NCBI GenBank assembly: GCA_031553655.1
Contig: JAVBLG010000046.1
Coordinates: forward strand, 1 to 62,232
Length of the DNA stretch: 62,232 nt
Direction: 5' to 3'
From: JAVBLG01 sp031553655
GTDB taxonomy: Bacteria > Desulfobacterota > Desulfovibrionia > Desulfovibrionales > Desulfovibrionaceae
The notes beneath the pieces were generated by a model. That model saw only the letters and a program-made list of their open reading frames with translations, did not search any database and was not told where the DNA came from. This document shows, piece after piece, positions 41,854-51,602 of this stretch (the stretch's first letter is position 1; the number at the start of each line of letters is the position of its first letter). The position numbers and the translations under genes are program-made.

Positions 41854-44508
41854 ATGAAAAACGCCGGAACCTGCCGTTCGCTTGCGGCGGCAATCTGTTG
41901 CGCCTGCCTGCTTTTTGCCTGTTCGGGTAATTCGTTGGAAGATTTAAGATCCGAAGGGCAAAAGTTGCTTAAAGAAGGCAATGCCGGGGGCGCGGTTGTA
42001 TTTTTCAAAAATGCCCTGGAAAAAGATCCGGCCGATTTTTCGAGCCGTCTTAATCTGGCCAAGGCTTATGTGAAATTGGGCAAGTTGCCCCAGGCCGATG
42101 ACGAATTGCAGAAATGCCTGAGGCAAAAGCCCGATGACCGTGAATTGAACATGGAACTAGCCATGCTTTATCTGGCTGAAAATAAGCTGGAAAAAGCTCT
42201 CGTTCATGTGCGCAAGGCAGAGGAGGCCGGGCAGCCCGACGCCGCCAGCCGCGAACTGGCGGGCATAGCTTACTCATTATTGAAACAACATACGGAGGCT
42301 GAAGCGGCGCTTAAAGCATCGCTTGAACTGGAGCCAAAGCGCGAAAGCGCAACTCTGGCTCTGGCCAGGCTCTATCTGGCCATACGTGAACCAGAAAAGG
42401 CTTTGGAACTGGCCGATCGCGCGCTGGCGGAAAATCCGGATAGTCTGAACGCCATTTTCCTGCGCGCGGAACTGGCCATGCGCATGAATGACCTTGAGCG
42501 GGCCGTAAAACTCTACAGTCTGGTAACGCAACTTGCCCCGCGCAATGGCGACGCCCGTTATATGTTGGGCTCGCTATATCTGCGCCTTGGCGAAGACGGC
42601 AAGGCTCTGGTCGAACTTGAGCGTATGCGCGAAAATATGTCCGGAGACGCCAGGCTGTTCATGCTGGAAGGGCTTTATGCCTACCAGACTGGGAAATATG
42701 CCGAGGCTGCCGGATATTTTCAGAACAGCGTCAATGCTTTTCCCACTATCGACGGCTACTATCGCCTGGGTCTGGCCCTGCATCGTTCCGGCAATCAGGA
42801 ATCGGCCGTAAGTCAGTTGCGCAAGGTGCTGGACGTTGTTCCCGCCCATGCCGCCGCGCTTAAGCTTATGACGGCTGTTCTTATTGAGCAGGGCCGAGCG
42901 GAAGAAGCCAGAGCCGAGGCCGAACTGCTCACAAAGCATTACCCGGGAGACGCGGCCGCGCATCATCTCTTGGGCATGGCGCTAAGCGCCGCGGGTGAAA
43001 ACAGTAAGGCGCTGGAGGAATTGAAACGCGCAGCCGAGCTTGATCCGGGCATGCCCGAGGCCCTCTTGCGGCGAGGCTCGATTCTGGTAGCCGAAGGGCG
43101 CTATGGCGAAGCCGGGCGTGATCTTGCCCTGGCTGTTACCCGCAATGCCGACAATATAGCCGCCAGAAGAGCGTTATTTCAATTCCACATGGGCCGCCGC
43201 CACTTCGCCGAAGCCGAAGCCGTTGTTGAAGAAGGCCTGAAGCGCAAGCCCGAAAGCGCCTCGCTGCTTACTATGAAGGCCATGTTGCTCACAGGCCGGG
43301 GTAATACAGACGAAGCTCTTGCTGTGGTCAAAAAGGCCCGCGAAATCGACCGTGATTTCCCCGAGTCCCTGGATTTGGAACTCAAGTTGCTTTTACAGAC
43401 CGGGCGGCGTGCCGAGGCTCTGCAATGCTGTCTTGATTACCTTTCACGCCATCCCGAATCCACATCACTCATGATTACCGCCGCCGCGCTTTCAGATATG
43501 GACGGACAGCGAGACGAGGCCGCCAATCTTCTCAGAATGGCTTATACCCATGGAGACAGGCGGGCGTTGTTCATCCTGGCGCGTAGGGCTGTGGACGACA
43601 AGCATCCGGAACAGGCCGAGGAAATGCTTAAAAAGGACTTGGCCGAATCCCCCACTCCGGTCACGCGCGAGTTTCTGGCAGGGCTTTATCTGAGCCAAAA
43701 CAAGCCCGAGGCCGCCATGGAACTTTACAACAGCCTGGAAAAGAAAGACCCGTCCGGGGCAACACTCGGCAAGTTCCGCCTTTTCATGGCCCTGGGCCGC
43801 TCAGACGAGGCTTTGGTCGAAGCAAAAAATATGGAAACGCTGGACTCTTCGTCACCTCTTGGCGCGCTGTGCGCGGCCGAAATTCTGGAAAAGTCAGGCC
43901 GCCCGGATGAAGCGTTAAAAGAACTCGAACAAACCTACAGGCGGCTCAAGAGCGTCGATCTGCTTATGGCCATGGCTGAACTAAGCCTCAGACGCAAGGA
44001 TGTGGACAAGGCTGATGCCTATTATCAGACAGCCTTGCTTCAGGAGCCGGAAAATCCAAGAGCACTGTCCGGCAAGGGCATGACGCTGATGCTGCGCCGT
44101 AACTATGCCGAGGCGTCCGAGTATTATGAGCGGGCGCGAAGGGGCGCTCCGGGCAATGCGGAAATATCCAACAATCTGGCCATGGCCTATGCCGAAAGCG
44201 GGCAAAAGCCGGAACAGGCTCTGCGCATGGCCATAAGCGCCTTCATGCTCAGCCCTGACAATCCACGCGTAATCGATACCATGGGCCTGTGCCTGCTGCA
44301 TGCCGGGCGCGCGGACGAAGCTGTAAACTTTTTGCACGACTCGCTTAAAAACCACCCTTCTTCCGCGCAGCTTCACTATCGTCTGGGGGAAGCCCTGCTT
44401 AGCACCGGCAAAAGCGACGAAGCGCGTCAGATATTACGCAAATCTCTGGAGCTCGGCGAATTTGCCGATTCCACCAAGGCCCGCAAGCTTCTGGAGGCAA
44501 AGCCATGA
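41854..44508 (+). CDS. prsT: PrsT-like TPR-repeat lipoprotein of the PEP-CTERM/EPS system
   Basis: This 884-residue protein starts with a lipoprotein signal (lipobox LFAC, Cys about 23) and otherwise consists of TPR helices almost end to end, with repeated A-x-x-x-L-x-x-A patterns such as EDPADFSSRLNLAKAYVKLG-type units. It should be anchored in the outer membrane facing the periplasm and act as scaffold for polysaccharide export and modification proteins. The length and domain layout fit the PEP-CTERM TPR lipoprotein family (PrsT). The ribosome site is GGGAG. It is the first gene of the EPS locus and overlaps the next gene by ATGA. Confidence 0.88.
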   Translation: MKNAGTCRSLAAAICCACLLFACSGNSLEDLRSEGQKLLKEGNAGGAVVFFKNALEKDPADFSSRLNLAKAYVKLGKLPQADDELQKCLRQKPDDRELNMELAMLYLAENKLEKALVHVRKAEEAGQPDAASRELAGIAYSLLKQHTEAEAALKASLELEPKRESATLALARLYLAIREPEKALELADRALAENPDSLNAIFLRAELAMRMNDLERAVKLYSLVTQLAPRNGDARYMLGSLYLRLGEDGKALVELERMRENMSGDARLFMLEGLYAYQTGKYAEAAGYFQNSVNAFPTIDGYYRLGLALHRSGNQESAVSQLRKVLDVVPAHAAALKLMTAVLIEQGRAEEARAEAELLTKHYPGDAAAHHLLGMALSAAGENSKALEELKRAAELDPGMPEALLRRGSILVAEGRYGEAGRDLALAVTRNADNIAARRALFQFHMGRRHFAEAEAVVEEGLKRKPESASLLTMKAMLLTGRGNTDEALAVVKKAREIDRDFPESLDLELKLLLQTGRRAEALQCCLDYLSRHPESTSLMITAAALSDMDGQRDEAANLLRMAYTHGDRRALFILARRAVDDKHPEQAEEMLKKDLAESPTPVTREFLAGLYLSQNKPEAAMELYNSLEKKDPSGATLGKFRLFMALGRSDEALVEAKNMETLDSSSPLGALCAAEILEKSGRPDEALKELEQTYRRLKSVDLLMAMAELSLRRKDVDKADAYYQTALLQEPENPRALSGKGMTLMLRRNYAEASEYYERARRGAPGNAEISNNLAMAYAESGQKPEQALRMAISAFMLSPDNPRVIDTMGLCLLHAGRADEAVNFLHDSLKNHPSSAQLHYRLGEALLSTGKSDEARQILRKSLELGEFADSTKARKLLEAKP

Positions 44509-45626
44509 CCGTTATACAACGCACCCTGGCCGAGCTGTTGGCGATCTCGTCTATAATGTTTCTGCTGGCCATGCCCAAAGATCCTCTTGTGGAACGCACT
44601 CCCGCAGTCCCGGCCGCCCTGGCCGTCCTGGCATTGTTAAGGACGGCTCCGGCCTTGCGGCGGATTTTCACTGGCCGCCGAGTGATGCTGCTTGGTTCCG
44701 GCCCGGCAATGCGCACAGCCAGAGATCTGGCGGAACAAAGCAACGGCCGTTACCAGGTGGTGGCAACAATAAGCGCGGCCGAGCGCGGCAATGGCGATTC
44801 TCGTATGGACTACGGCGATATTTCAACCATGGCCCGCAAAAAGGACATAAATCATCTGGTGCTGGCCTTTCCCGAACGGCGCGGAACCCTGCCGGCCATG
44901 GAGATAATGCGCTGCCGCATGCGCGGACTCACAGTGCTGGACGTGCCGAGCTTCTACGAGCAGGTTACCCGCAAGCTTTATATAGAAAATATCACACCGG
45001 GCTGGTTCATTTTTGCGCCGGGATTTCGCGTGTCGCGAACAAGGCTGGCGACAAAGCGTGTTTTCGATTTATTCATGGCGCTTTTCGGACTTGCCCTTAC
45101 CCTGCCCTTTCTGCCTTTGGTAGCTCTAGCCATGAAAATTGATTCGCGCGGGCCGATATTTTTCCGTCAGGTGCGGACAGGCCTCGACGGCAGGCCCTTT
45201 AAGCTGATCAAACTGCGCACCATGCGCGCCGACGCCGAACGGGAAACCGGCGCGATATGGGCCAGCGGCAATGATTCGCGCGTAACCGGAATGGGGCGTT
45301 TTTTGCGTAAAACCCGCATTGATGAAATTCCCCAACTGGTAAATGTGATAACCGGAGACATGAGCATAATCGGACCACGGCCCGAACGCCCGGAATTTGT
45401 GGGCAAACTTGAGCGGCGCATTCCCTTCTATTACGAGCGCCATCTGGTGAAACCCGGTGTAACCGGCTGGGCGCAAGTGTGCTACCCCTATGGAGCCAGT
45501 GTAAGAGACGCCCTGGAAAAGCTGCGTTACGATCTTTATTACATTAAAAATCAGTCTTTTACTCTGGATATGGAAATTGTTTTTCGCACTGTGAGTGTAG
45601 TGCTTACGGGGCGCGGAGCCAGATGA
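44505..45626 (+). CDS. Undecaprenyl-phosphate sugar phosphotransferase, short N-terminus
   Basis: This 373-residue protein is a bacterial sugar transferase of the EpsB/WcaJ type that starts polysaccharide synthesis by linking a sugar phosphate to undecaprenyl phosphate. The C-terminal catalytic part has KRVFDLFMALFGLALTLPF, the KLRTMRADAE motif, RKTRIDEIPQLVNVITGDMS, and GPRPERPEF. A Rossmann-like middle domain (VMLLGSGPA) precedes it. The usual four or five N-terminal membrane helices are reduced to one or two, so the protein is 80-100 residues shorter than common relatives. It overlaps PrsT by 4 bp. Confidence 0.9.
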   Translation: MTVIQRTLAELLAISSIMFLLAMPKDPLVERTPAVPAALAVLALLRTAPALRRIFTGRRVMLLGSGPAMRTARDLAEQSNGRYQVVATISAAERGNGDSRMDYGDISTMARKKDINHLVLAFPERRGTLPAMEIMRCRMRGLTVLDVPSFYEQVTRKLYIENITPGWFIFAPGFRVSRTRLATKRVFDLFMALFGLALTLPFLPLVALAMKIDSRGPIFFRQVRTGLDGRPFKLIKLRTMRADAERETGAIWASGNDSRVTGMGRFLRKTRIDEIPQLVNVITGDMSIIGPRPERPEFVGKLERRIPFYYERHLVKPGVTGWAQVCYPYGASVRDALEKLRYDLYYIKNQSFTLDMEIVFRTVSVVLTGRGAR

Positions 45627-45670
45627 TTTCTACCTGAAAGGGAAGGTTTCAGACCATAAAGGAAATTTTG

Positions 45671-46483
45671 ATGAAAAAGAACATCGTTTTTCCCATTGCG
45701 CTTCTGCTCTTTTTATCGGCCGCTGTTTCCGCCCGGGCATCTGACTACGTGATAGGCAAGGGCGACATTCTGGTAATTCAAGTGTGGGGCGAAGACTATC
45801 TGACCTCCGAAGTCAAGGTAAGGCCTGACGGTAAAATATCGCTGCTGGGAGTTAACGATCTTCAGGCCGAAGGACTAACCCCCATGCAACTGCAACGCCG
45901 CATAGCCGGACGCCTCAGCGCCCTGGTCAATGATCCCATGGTCTCAGTAATGGTGCATGCCTCAAGCAATCACAGCGTGATTGTGCACGGGCCGGGCGTA
46001 AAGTCGGCCGTGGTGGCTCTGGAGGGCGGCACAACTCTGCTCGCCGTACTCTCCAAGCTCGGCCCGGACTTTAGCGCCGATCTCGACGCGGCCACAGTTT
46101 CACGGGGCAATCAGGTATTGGTTTCCGGCCTGCGCGATCTTTATGAGCGCGGCGACATGTCCAAAAACATTGAGCTTATGGGGGGAGACCGCATTTACAT
46201 GCCCTTGCGCCAGGCGCGTTTTGTGTATGTGGACGGCGCGGTGACCAAGCCATCCAGCCTGCCGTTTTACGAGGGCATGACCGTGCTTGAGGCCATACAT
46301 CAGGCCGGGGGCTTCACCAAATTTGCCGACCGCAATGACACGGTCATTGTGCGCCGTACCGAAAACGGCGCTTCGCAAAGCATAGCCGTGCGCGGCAAGG
46401 ACCTTACGGAAAAGGGCGACCTTGCGCAGAACGTGCTGCTCAAGGCCGGGGATCTGATTTTGGCGAAAAAAAGTTGGTTTTAA
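45671..46483 (+). CDS. Polysaccharide export outer-membrane protein (Wza/GumB family)
   Basis: This 270-residue periplasmic/outer-membrane protein has a signal peptide (1-24, ending ARAS). The poly-export motif is YVIGKGDILVIQVWGED with RPDGKISLLGV. A SLBB domain with GAVTKPSSLPFYEGMTVLEAI follows. No lipobox Cys is present, as in the XrtA-linked subgroup. It forms the outer gate for secretion of the polymer. The ATG at 45671 has AAAGGA upstream; a TTG directly before it is not needed. Confidence 0.93.
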   Translation: MKKNIVFPIALLLFLSAAVSARASDYVIGKGDILVIQVWGEDYLTSEVKVRPDGKISLLGVNDLQAEGLTPMQLQRRIAGRLSALVNDPMVSVMVHASSNHSVIVHGPGVKSAVVALEGGTTLLAVLSKLGPDFSADLDAATVSRGNQVLVSGLRDLYERGDMSKNIELMGGDRIYMPLRQARFVYVDGAVTKPSSLPFYEGMTVLEAIHQAGGFTKFADRNDTVIVRRTENGASQSIAVRGKDLTEKGDLAQNVLLKAGDLILAKKSWF

Positions 46484-46506
46484 ATAAAAACGATGGAGGT
46501 TCGATA

Positions 46507-47994
46507 ATGTCCATGCCCGGTCAAAGCGAAGCCAATGCCGTTAACCGCTATATGAGTATTTTGCGCTCTGGTTCCACGGCCTTTTGCCTGATCGCCTCGG
46601 CCGTGGCCCTGGCCGCGCTTATCGCCAGTTATCTGCTGCCCAGAAAGTATCAGGCCACATCCACAGTTTCCATAGAACAGAATGTAGTCAGCGACCTGGT
46701 GAAAGGTATCGCTGTAACCCCGTCCATGGATGCCAGGCTGCGCATACTCAACGTGTCGCTGCTCAGCCGCAACCGCCTGCTTTCCGTGGCTTCGGCCCTG
46801 GATATGGATCTTAAGGCCAACACCCCGGTAGAACAGGAAAAAATGGTAGAAGAGCTGCGCTCCAATATTACAATCGCCCGCGAAGATAAAAAAGGGCTTT
46901 TCTTCATAAGCTATACCGACACGAACCCGGTGCTGGCCCGCGACTTCGTCAACACCATAATCCGCCAATATATCGAGGAAAGCACGGCTTCCAAGCGCCG
47001 CGAATCATTCGACGCCACTTCTTTTTTGTCCGGGCAAATCGAAACCTTTCAAAAGCGCATTGAACAGGCCCAAAGCAATGTGGATGAGTTCAAAGCCCGC
47101 AAGGGTATGTACCTGGGGGTTAACGAGCAGCTTTTGCGCCAGCAGATCAAGGAAATCGAAGAACGCCTGGAAGACATACGCATTCGCAAGGGGGAATGCC
47201 AGGTAAAACTGGAATTGGCCGGTTCAAACTCGCGCCTGCAAGATCAACTTCTGGAAAGGGAAATAAAAATGCAGTCGCTACTGGGCAGCTACACCAGGCG
47301 GCATCCGGCCGTGATGCGGCTGCGCGAGGAGATAAGGGCCATAAAGCAGGCCATAGAACTGGAAAAAACGGAAAAACCCGCTGCCGAAGCCGATTACAAT
47401 GCTGAGCAATTGAAATTGAAAACAGAAATGAAATCACTTGGCGAAATGGAAGCCAATCTGCGCGTCAAACTTGATCAGAACATAAAGGACTTGCAGGAGC
47501 TGCCCTCCATTCGCACCGAACTGGCGGCCCTGGAGCAGCAAAAAATAAATGAAACGGCCATTTATCAGCAGCTTGTGGCCCGGCTTGGCCAGTCGGAAGT
47601 TTCCAAGCAAATGGAATTGCAAGATAAATCTATAACTTTCAATGTAATTGATTCAGCCGTGCTGCCCACACGCTTCATATCGCCCAAGCGTCAACTGATC
47701 ATTCTCGGAGGCATGCTGGCCGGACTGGCTCTGGCCGGAGCCTGCCTGGTGGCCCTGGATCTGCTGCGCGGCAAGGTGCATTCCCTGGATGACGCGCGCG
47801 CCTGCGGCCGGGAAGTGCTGGTGGTTTTGCCGCAGTTCGCCTCAAAAGAAATTTTGCGCCGTAAACGCTTGCGCCGCAATGTAATTTGCGCCACAGCCGT
47901 TTTGTATGTGGGCCTGGGCGGCGTGGCTGTTATGGAATTTCTGCAAGTTAATCATATGGAAAGGGTTTTCTTTTTAATCAAGAATATAATTTGA
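46507..47994 (+). CDS. Polysaccharide chain-length determinant (Wzz family)
   Basis: This 495-residue inner-membrane protein has a membrane helix near residue 30 and another near 400, and a long periplasmic coiled-coil between them (about 150-360, e.g. IKEIEERLEDIRIRKGE). The N-terminal part matches the Wzz domain (ASYLLPRKYQATSTV). The C-terminal helix is followed by a short cytoplasmic tail. It controls polymer length together with the kinase that follows. The start at 46507 has GGAGG 9 nt upstream. Confidence 0.92.
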   Translation: MSMPGQSEANAVNRYMSILRSGSTAFCLIASAVALAALIASYLLPRKYQATSTVSIEQNVVSDLVKGIAVTPSMDARLRILNVSLLSRNRLLSVASALDMDLKANTPVEQEKMVEELRSNITIAREDKKGLFFISYTDTNPVLARDFVNTIIRQYIEESTASKRRESFDATSFLSGQIETFQKRIEQAQSNVDEFKARKGMYLGVNEQLLRQQIKEIEERLEDIRIRKGECQVKLELAGSNSRLQDQLLEREIKMQSLLGSYTRRHPAVMRLREEIRAIKQAIELEKTEKPAAEADYNAEQLKLKTEMKSLGEMEANLRVKLDQNIKDLQELPSIRTELAALEQQKINETAIYQQLVARLGQSEVSKQMELQDKSITFNVIDSAVLPTRFISPKRQLIILGGMLAGLALAGACLVALDLLRGKVHSLDDARACGREVLVVLPQFASKEILRRKRLRRNVICATAVLYVGLGGVAVMEFLQVNHMERVFFLIKNII

Positions 47995-48005
47995 GGGAGA
48001 AACGT

Positions 48006-48887
48006 ATGAGCGTCATAGAAAAGGCTCTGGCCAAAGCGCGGGAAGAAGCGCGTGCCGTGGACCGCCCCCACCTGGACTCGGGTATGACGCCAGACGTAAA
48101 CGCGGACCTGGATATGAGCATGGTCTCCGGCATAGACGCCATGCCGGACGCCGCGAGCCACGGCGAATCGTCCTCCCCAATACTCGCCACGGCGGACCCG
48201 CTCCCGATTGATGCCCCCCCCCGCCGCGCTAAGACGCATTCCGCCAGAGCCGCGATGGCTTTCGCCCCCGGCGAGGAATATCGACTGCTCAAAGAACGCC
48301 TGCTCAGTATGGGCAAAAAAGACATGCTCAATCTTTTCATGGTCACCAGCCCGGCAAGGGGTGAGGGCAAAAGTACCATATCATTTAATTTAGCCATATC
48401 CCTGGCTCATGAATTTGATCATACTTCCCTGCTCATAGACGCGGACATGCGCGGCGCTACCTGCCACAGTATGCTCGGGCTGGAGAGAACCCCCGGCCTG
48501 TCCGACTGCCTGTTGAACGGATCCGGCTTTCATGAAGCGTTGGTGCATACCGGCATCGGGCGTATGGCTTTTATTCCGGCGGGCAGCGCCATAGATAACC
48601 CTGCTGAATTGTTTTCTTCCAACCGCATGCATGCCTTGCTTCTGGAAATAAAGCATCGGTACCCGGATCGGGTGATCATCATCGACACCCCGCCAATTCT
48701 GCCCTTTGCCGAAACGCGCTCTCTCAGCCGTATGGTAGATGGCTCTCTGCTGGTGGTGAGGGAAAACGTTACCGCCAGAGACAGCCTGGACTCGGCTCTG
48801 CAATGTCTTGAAGGAAGCACGTTGCTTGGTTTGATTTATAATGATTCCAAAATATTGAATAGAGAAGTGGAAGGGTACGGAGCCTGA
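48006..48887 (+). CDS. Tyrosine-protein kinase of the CpsD/CapB type (EPS-linked)
   Basis: This 293-residue cytoplasmic BY-kinase regulates polymer synthesis through Wzz. Walker A is SPARGEGKSTISFN, the A' motif LLIDADMRG follows, and the B motif is VIIIDTPPILPF. The N-terminal 100 residues are an Ala/Pro-rich linker. The usual C-terminal tyrosine cluster is missing; only one Tyr remains near the end (EGYGA), so autophosphorylation control may be reduced. GAGGGAG precedes the ATG at 48006. Confidence 0.9.
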   Translation: MSVIEKALAKAREEARAVDRPHLDSGMTPDVNADLDMSMVSGIDAMPDAASHGESSSPILATADPLPIDAPPRRAKTHSARAAMAFAPGEEYRLLKERLLSMGKKDMLNLFMVTSPARGEGKSTISFNLAISLAHEFDHTSLLIDADMRGATCHSMLGLERTPGLSDCLLNGSGFHEALVHTGIGRMAFIPAGSAIDNPAELFSSNRMHALLLEIKHRYPDRVIIIDTPPILPFAETRSLSRMVDGSLLVVRENVTARDSLDSALQCLEGSTLLGLIYNDSKILNREVEGYGA

Positions 48888-48937
48888 AGCATTTTGCGTT
48901 GGAGACAAACCATACGTAAGCAAACTTGGAGGATACG

Positions 48938-50023
48938 GTGTACCTTAAACATTTTGAATTACGCGCTAAGCCTTTTGATCTGTTGCCGGATCCGGGCTTC
49001 CTTTTTCCCAGCGCGGTTCACAAAAGAGCCCTGGCCTATCTGCGTTACGGGCTTCAGGAACAGTCCGGCTTCATTTTGCTTACCGGAGAGGTCGGAGCGG
49101 GCAAAACAACGCTCATTCGCAGTCTTTTACGGCAAATTCCATCGCAGGTAACTCTGGCCAAAATTTTCAATACCCAGGTCAATTCCACCCAGTTGCTGCG
49201 GCTGATTAATGAAGATTTTGGGCTTGAGCATGCCATAAATGACAAAACCGAATTACTGCGTTCTCTCAATTCTTTTTTAATCGCGCAATATGCCGCCGGT
49301 CGCCGGTCGGTGCTGATCATCGACGAAGCTCAGAATTTGGGGGCCAAGCTGCTTGAAGAAATACGCCTGCTTTCCAATCTGGAGACGGATCAGGCCGCGC
49401 TTTTGCAAATTATTCTGGTTGGCCAGCCTGAATTGCGCGAGCGTCTCAATTCTCCCGAGCTGATCCAATTGCGCCAACGCATTCTGGTGCACTGTCATCT
49501 GTCTTCACTGAACTACGGCGAAAGCTCTCAATACATTCTGCATCGTCTGGAAAAAGCTGGAAACCGCAATGCCCTGAAATGGAACCCGGGCTGTATGGAG
49601 ACGGTACACGCGGTTACCAGAGGCATTCCTCGGCTAATCAACATACTCTGCGACTATATTCTACTGGATGCATTCAGCATGGGCATGCGCGAGGTTGAAC
49701 CCGAACATCTTAAAGCTTTACTAGAACAATTGGATTTTGAAACCCAATTTTGGCCTGTTGTCAGGCAGCGCAATGAGAACGGGACGGGCAGGGTCAACAA
49801 GGCCGAGCTTGACGCCGTGCAGCTCAAAAATGAGGTGCTTATGGCTGCCGTGGCGGATCTGGCGCGGCGTATGGACATTATGGAACGAGATCATCGGGCG
49901 CATATGGCGGCGTTTCGTTCCATGCTGTCCAGCGTGCGACGCATGGAAGGGGCCATGGCGCACCTTGAGCCAGCTTCGCGTGCGCCACTGGGCCGCGCCG
50001 GGATGGAACGCGGCACAGAATAG
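48938..50023 (+). CDS. XrtA-associated ATPase (ExeA/GspA-like AAA)
   Basis: This 361-residue ATPase belongs to the ExeA-like group found next to EPS kinases. It opens YLKHFELRAKPFDLLPDPGF and has Walker A GEVGAGKTTLIR, Walker B VLIIDEAQNL and the LSNLETDQAALLQIILVGQPEL segment. The C-terminal 100 residues are basic and helical. The start is GTG at 48938 with TTGGAGG in front. Its task is unknown; it is conserved in XrtA loci. Confidence 0.9.
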   Translation: MYLKHFELRAKPFDLLPDPGFLFPSAVHKRALAYLRYGLQEQSGFILLTGEVGAGKTTLIRSLLRQIPSQVTLAKIFNTQVNSTQLLRLINEDFGLEHAINDKTELLRSLNSFLIAQYAAGRRSVLIIDEAQNLGAKLLEEIRLLSNLETDQAALLQIILVGQPELRERLNSPELIQLRQRILVHCHLSSLNYGESSQYILHRLEKAGNRNALKWNPGCMETVHAVTRGIPRLINILCDYILLDAFSMGMREVEPEHLKALLEQLDFETQFWPVVRQRNENGTGRVNKAELDAVQLKNEVLMAAVADLARRMDIMERDHRAHMAAFRSMLSSVRRMEGAMAHLEPASRAPLGRAGMERGTE

Positions 50024-50032
50024 ATCAGTAAT

Positions 50033-50066
50033 ACTAATGACTCTAACATGTTGATTTTGCGTTATA
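50033..50066 (+). repeat. AT-rich ~35-bp motif, copy C
   Basis: ACTAATGACTCTAAC followed by TGATTTTGCGTTATA resembles copies A (28281) and B (40880). It lies in the 161-bp spacer between the ATPase and the outer-membrane barrel gene. Confidence 0.4.
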
Positions 50067-50184
50067 TGGATTAAAGTGTGCTTTCCCTGCGCAGTCCGCC
50101 TGTTGGAAGTAAAGCAAAAATGCGTAAGGGGCATCGGTTGGAGGAATAAACGGAAATCAAGAGCAGTCAACTTTCGGAGCTCGT

Positions 50185-51519
50185 ATGCGCACCTTGCTTC
50201 TGATCCCTGCTTTCTGTCTCATACTGCTTTATGCCCCGGCATGTTTTGGCGGAGAATTTACTTTTGAGGCCGGGGCGGGCGCGGGCCTTGAATACAACGA
50301 CAATGTTTCCGAAAGTTCCGACAATCCCGAACCCGATTTTGTAACCCACATAAAGCCGGTGCTGAAAATGTACTATCAGGGCGGCCGTGTTTACGGCGAA
50401 ATAAATTATCGGGGCGACTATCAGCTTCACGCCGTAAATACTGATTACGACGACTTTTCCCACTGGCTCGACGCTCAGGTACGCGGAGAATTGGTGGAAA
50501 ATTTGTTTTTTTTGGAAATAAAGGAAGAATTGCAGCCGGTATACCGCAGCGCCAGACGCGGAGACCTGACCGAAGGCGACACAACTAATGACTTGATCAG
50601 CCGCAACCGCTTCACTGTTTCACCCTATTTAACGCTGCATCCTTCCGAACGGGCCGAATTGCGACTGGGTTACCGTTTTACGGATTCGCGCTACAGCCGG
50701 AACCTTGGCGGCCAGGATACACGCAACAGCTTTCTGCCCCAATCGGGCTCAGATTTCTATTTCGATACCGATATCAGCCAGCAGCACAGCTTTTTCGCCG
50801 GCCTAAGTCACCAGGCCACGGATCGCCTGACACTTTCGGCCAATATGGATGCCACGCGCTGGATTGGGGAATCGGAAAGCGGCCGCGATACCAGCTACTG
50901 GCGCTATACGGCCCAAATTGGCGGCACATATGAAGTGGCGGAGGATACAATCTTAAAAATTATGGCCGGTCCGGCCTACACGATTTACGACCATGGCTCC
51001 ACCAGCCTGTGGCCTTTTGTCACCGCCGAGCTGTCTTGGAAGGTAGGTCGCAGCGAATTCGGCCTTTCAGCCAGCATGGATTTTACCGACGATCCCGAAA
51101 GCGGTGAAAGCCTGCAACACGGAGCCTACAATATATTCTGGAAAAAGGAGTTTGACCGCTCGCGTCTGCATCTGGGCTTTGGGTATCACACCTATGAAGG
51201 CGATTTGAGCAGTTCGCAATACCTCACCAATGCTTACCGCCCTTTTGTTAATTATTCCTACGACCTGACTGATCGTTTGCAATTCACGGCCGGAGCCAGC
51301 CTGAACATGGCCGAAAATCCTTCGCAAGGCAGCTCCTGGGCTTATGCCAATGCCGGTCTGAAATATGAGCTTGATGAAAAATCCTGGGTCAGCCTCAGCT
51401 ACCGTTACAAATATGCCGACCTGTCCAATCAATCAAAAAATTGGAACTACGGGCGCTCCTATTCTGAAAGTCCGTATTCGGTCAACCGTATAATGTTGGA
51501 GTTTTATTTTGGTTTTTAG
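50185..51519 (+). CDS. EPS-linked outer-membrane beta-barrel protein
   Basis: This 444-residue secreted protein has a signal peptide (1-22, ending CFGG) and an all-beta body of alternating aromatic and polar residues, typical of a barrel, ending with the aromatic LEFYFGF. The opening EAGAGAGLEYNDNVSES is shared by the PEP-CTERM-linked outer-membrane family (TIGR03016-like). It may be the secretin or porin-like exit. The ribosome site is TCGGAG. Confidence 0.85.
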   Translation: MRTLLLIPAFCLILLYAPACFGGEFTFEAGAGAGLEYNDNVSESSDNPEPDFVTHIKPVLKMYYQGGRVYGEINYRGDYQLHAVNTDYDDFSHWLDAQVRGELVENLFFLEIKEELQPVYRSARRGDLTEGDTTNDLISRNRFTVSPYLTLHPSERAELRLGYRFTDSRYSRNLGGQDTRNSFLPQSGSDFYFDTDISQQHSFFAGLSHQATDRLTLSANMDATRWIGESESGRDTSYWRYTAQIGGTYEVAEDTILKIMAGPAYTIYDHGSTSLWPFVTAELSWKVGRSEFGLSASMDFTDDPESGESLQHGAYNIFWKKEFDRSRLHLGFGYHTYEGDLSSSQYLTNAYRPFVNYSYDLTDRLQFTAGASLNMAENPSQGSSWAYANAGLKYELDEKSWVSLSYRYKYADLSNQSKNWNYGRSYSESPYSVNRIMLEFYFGF

Positions 51520-51602
51520 CACTAATCAATATCCGGCCCCAGAGTCAACCGCCTCGGGCGCGGCAAAAAACGATTTCGGTTCGCAAGAGCGAGGAGCATG
51601 TC

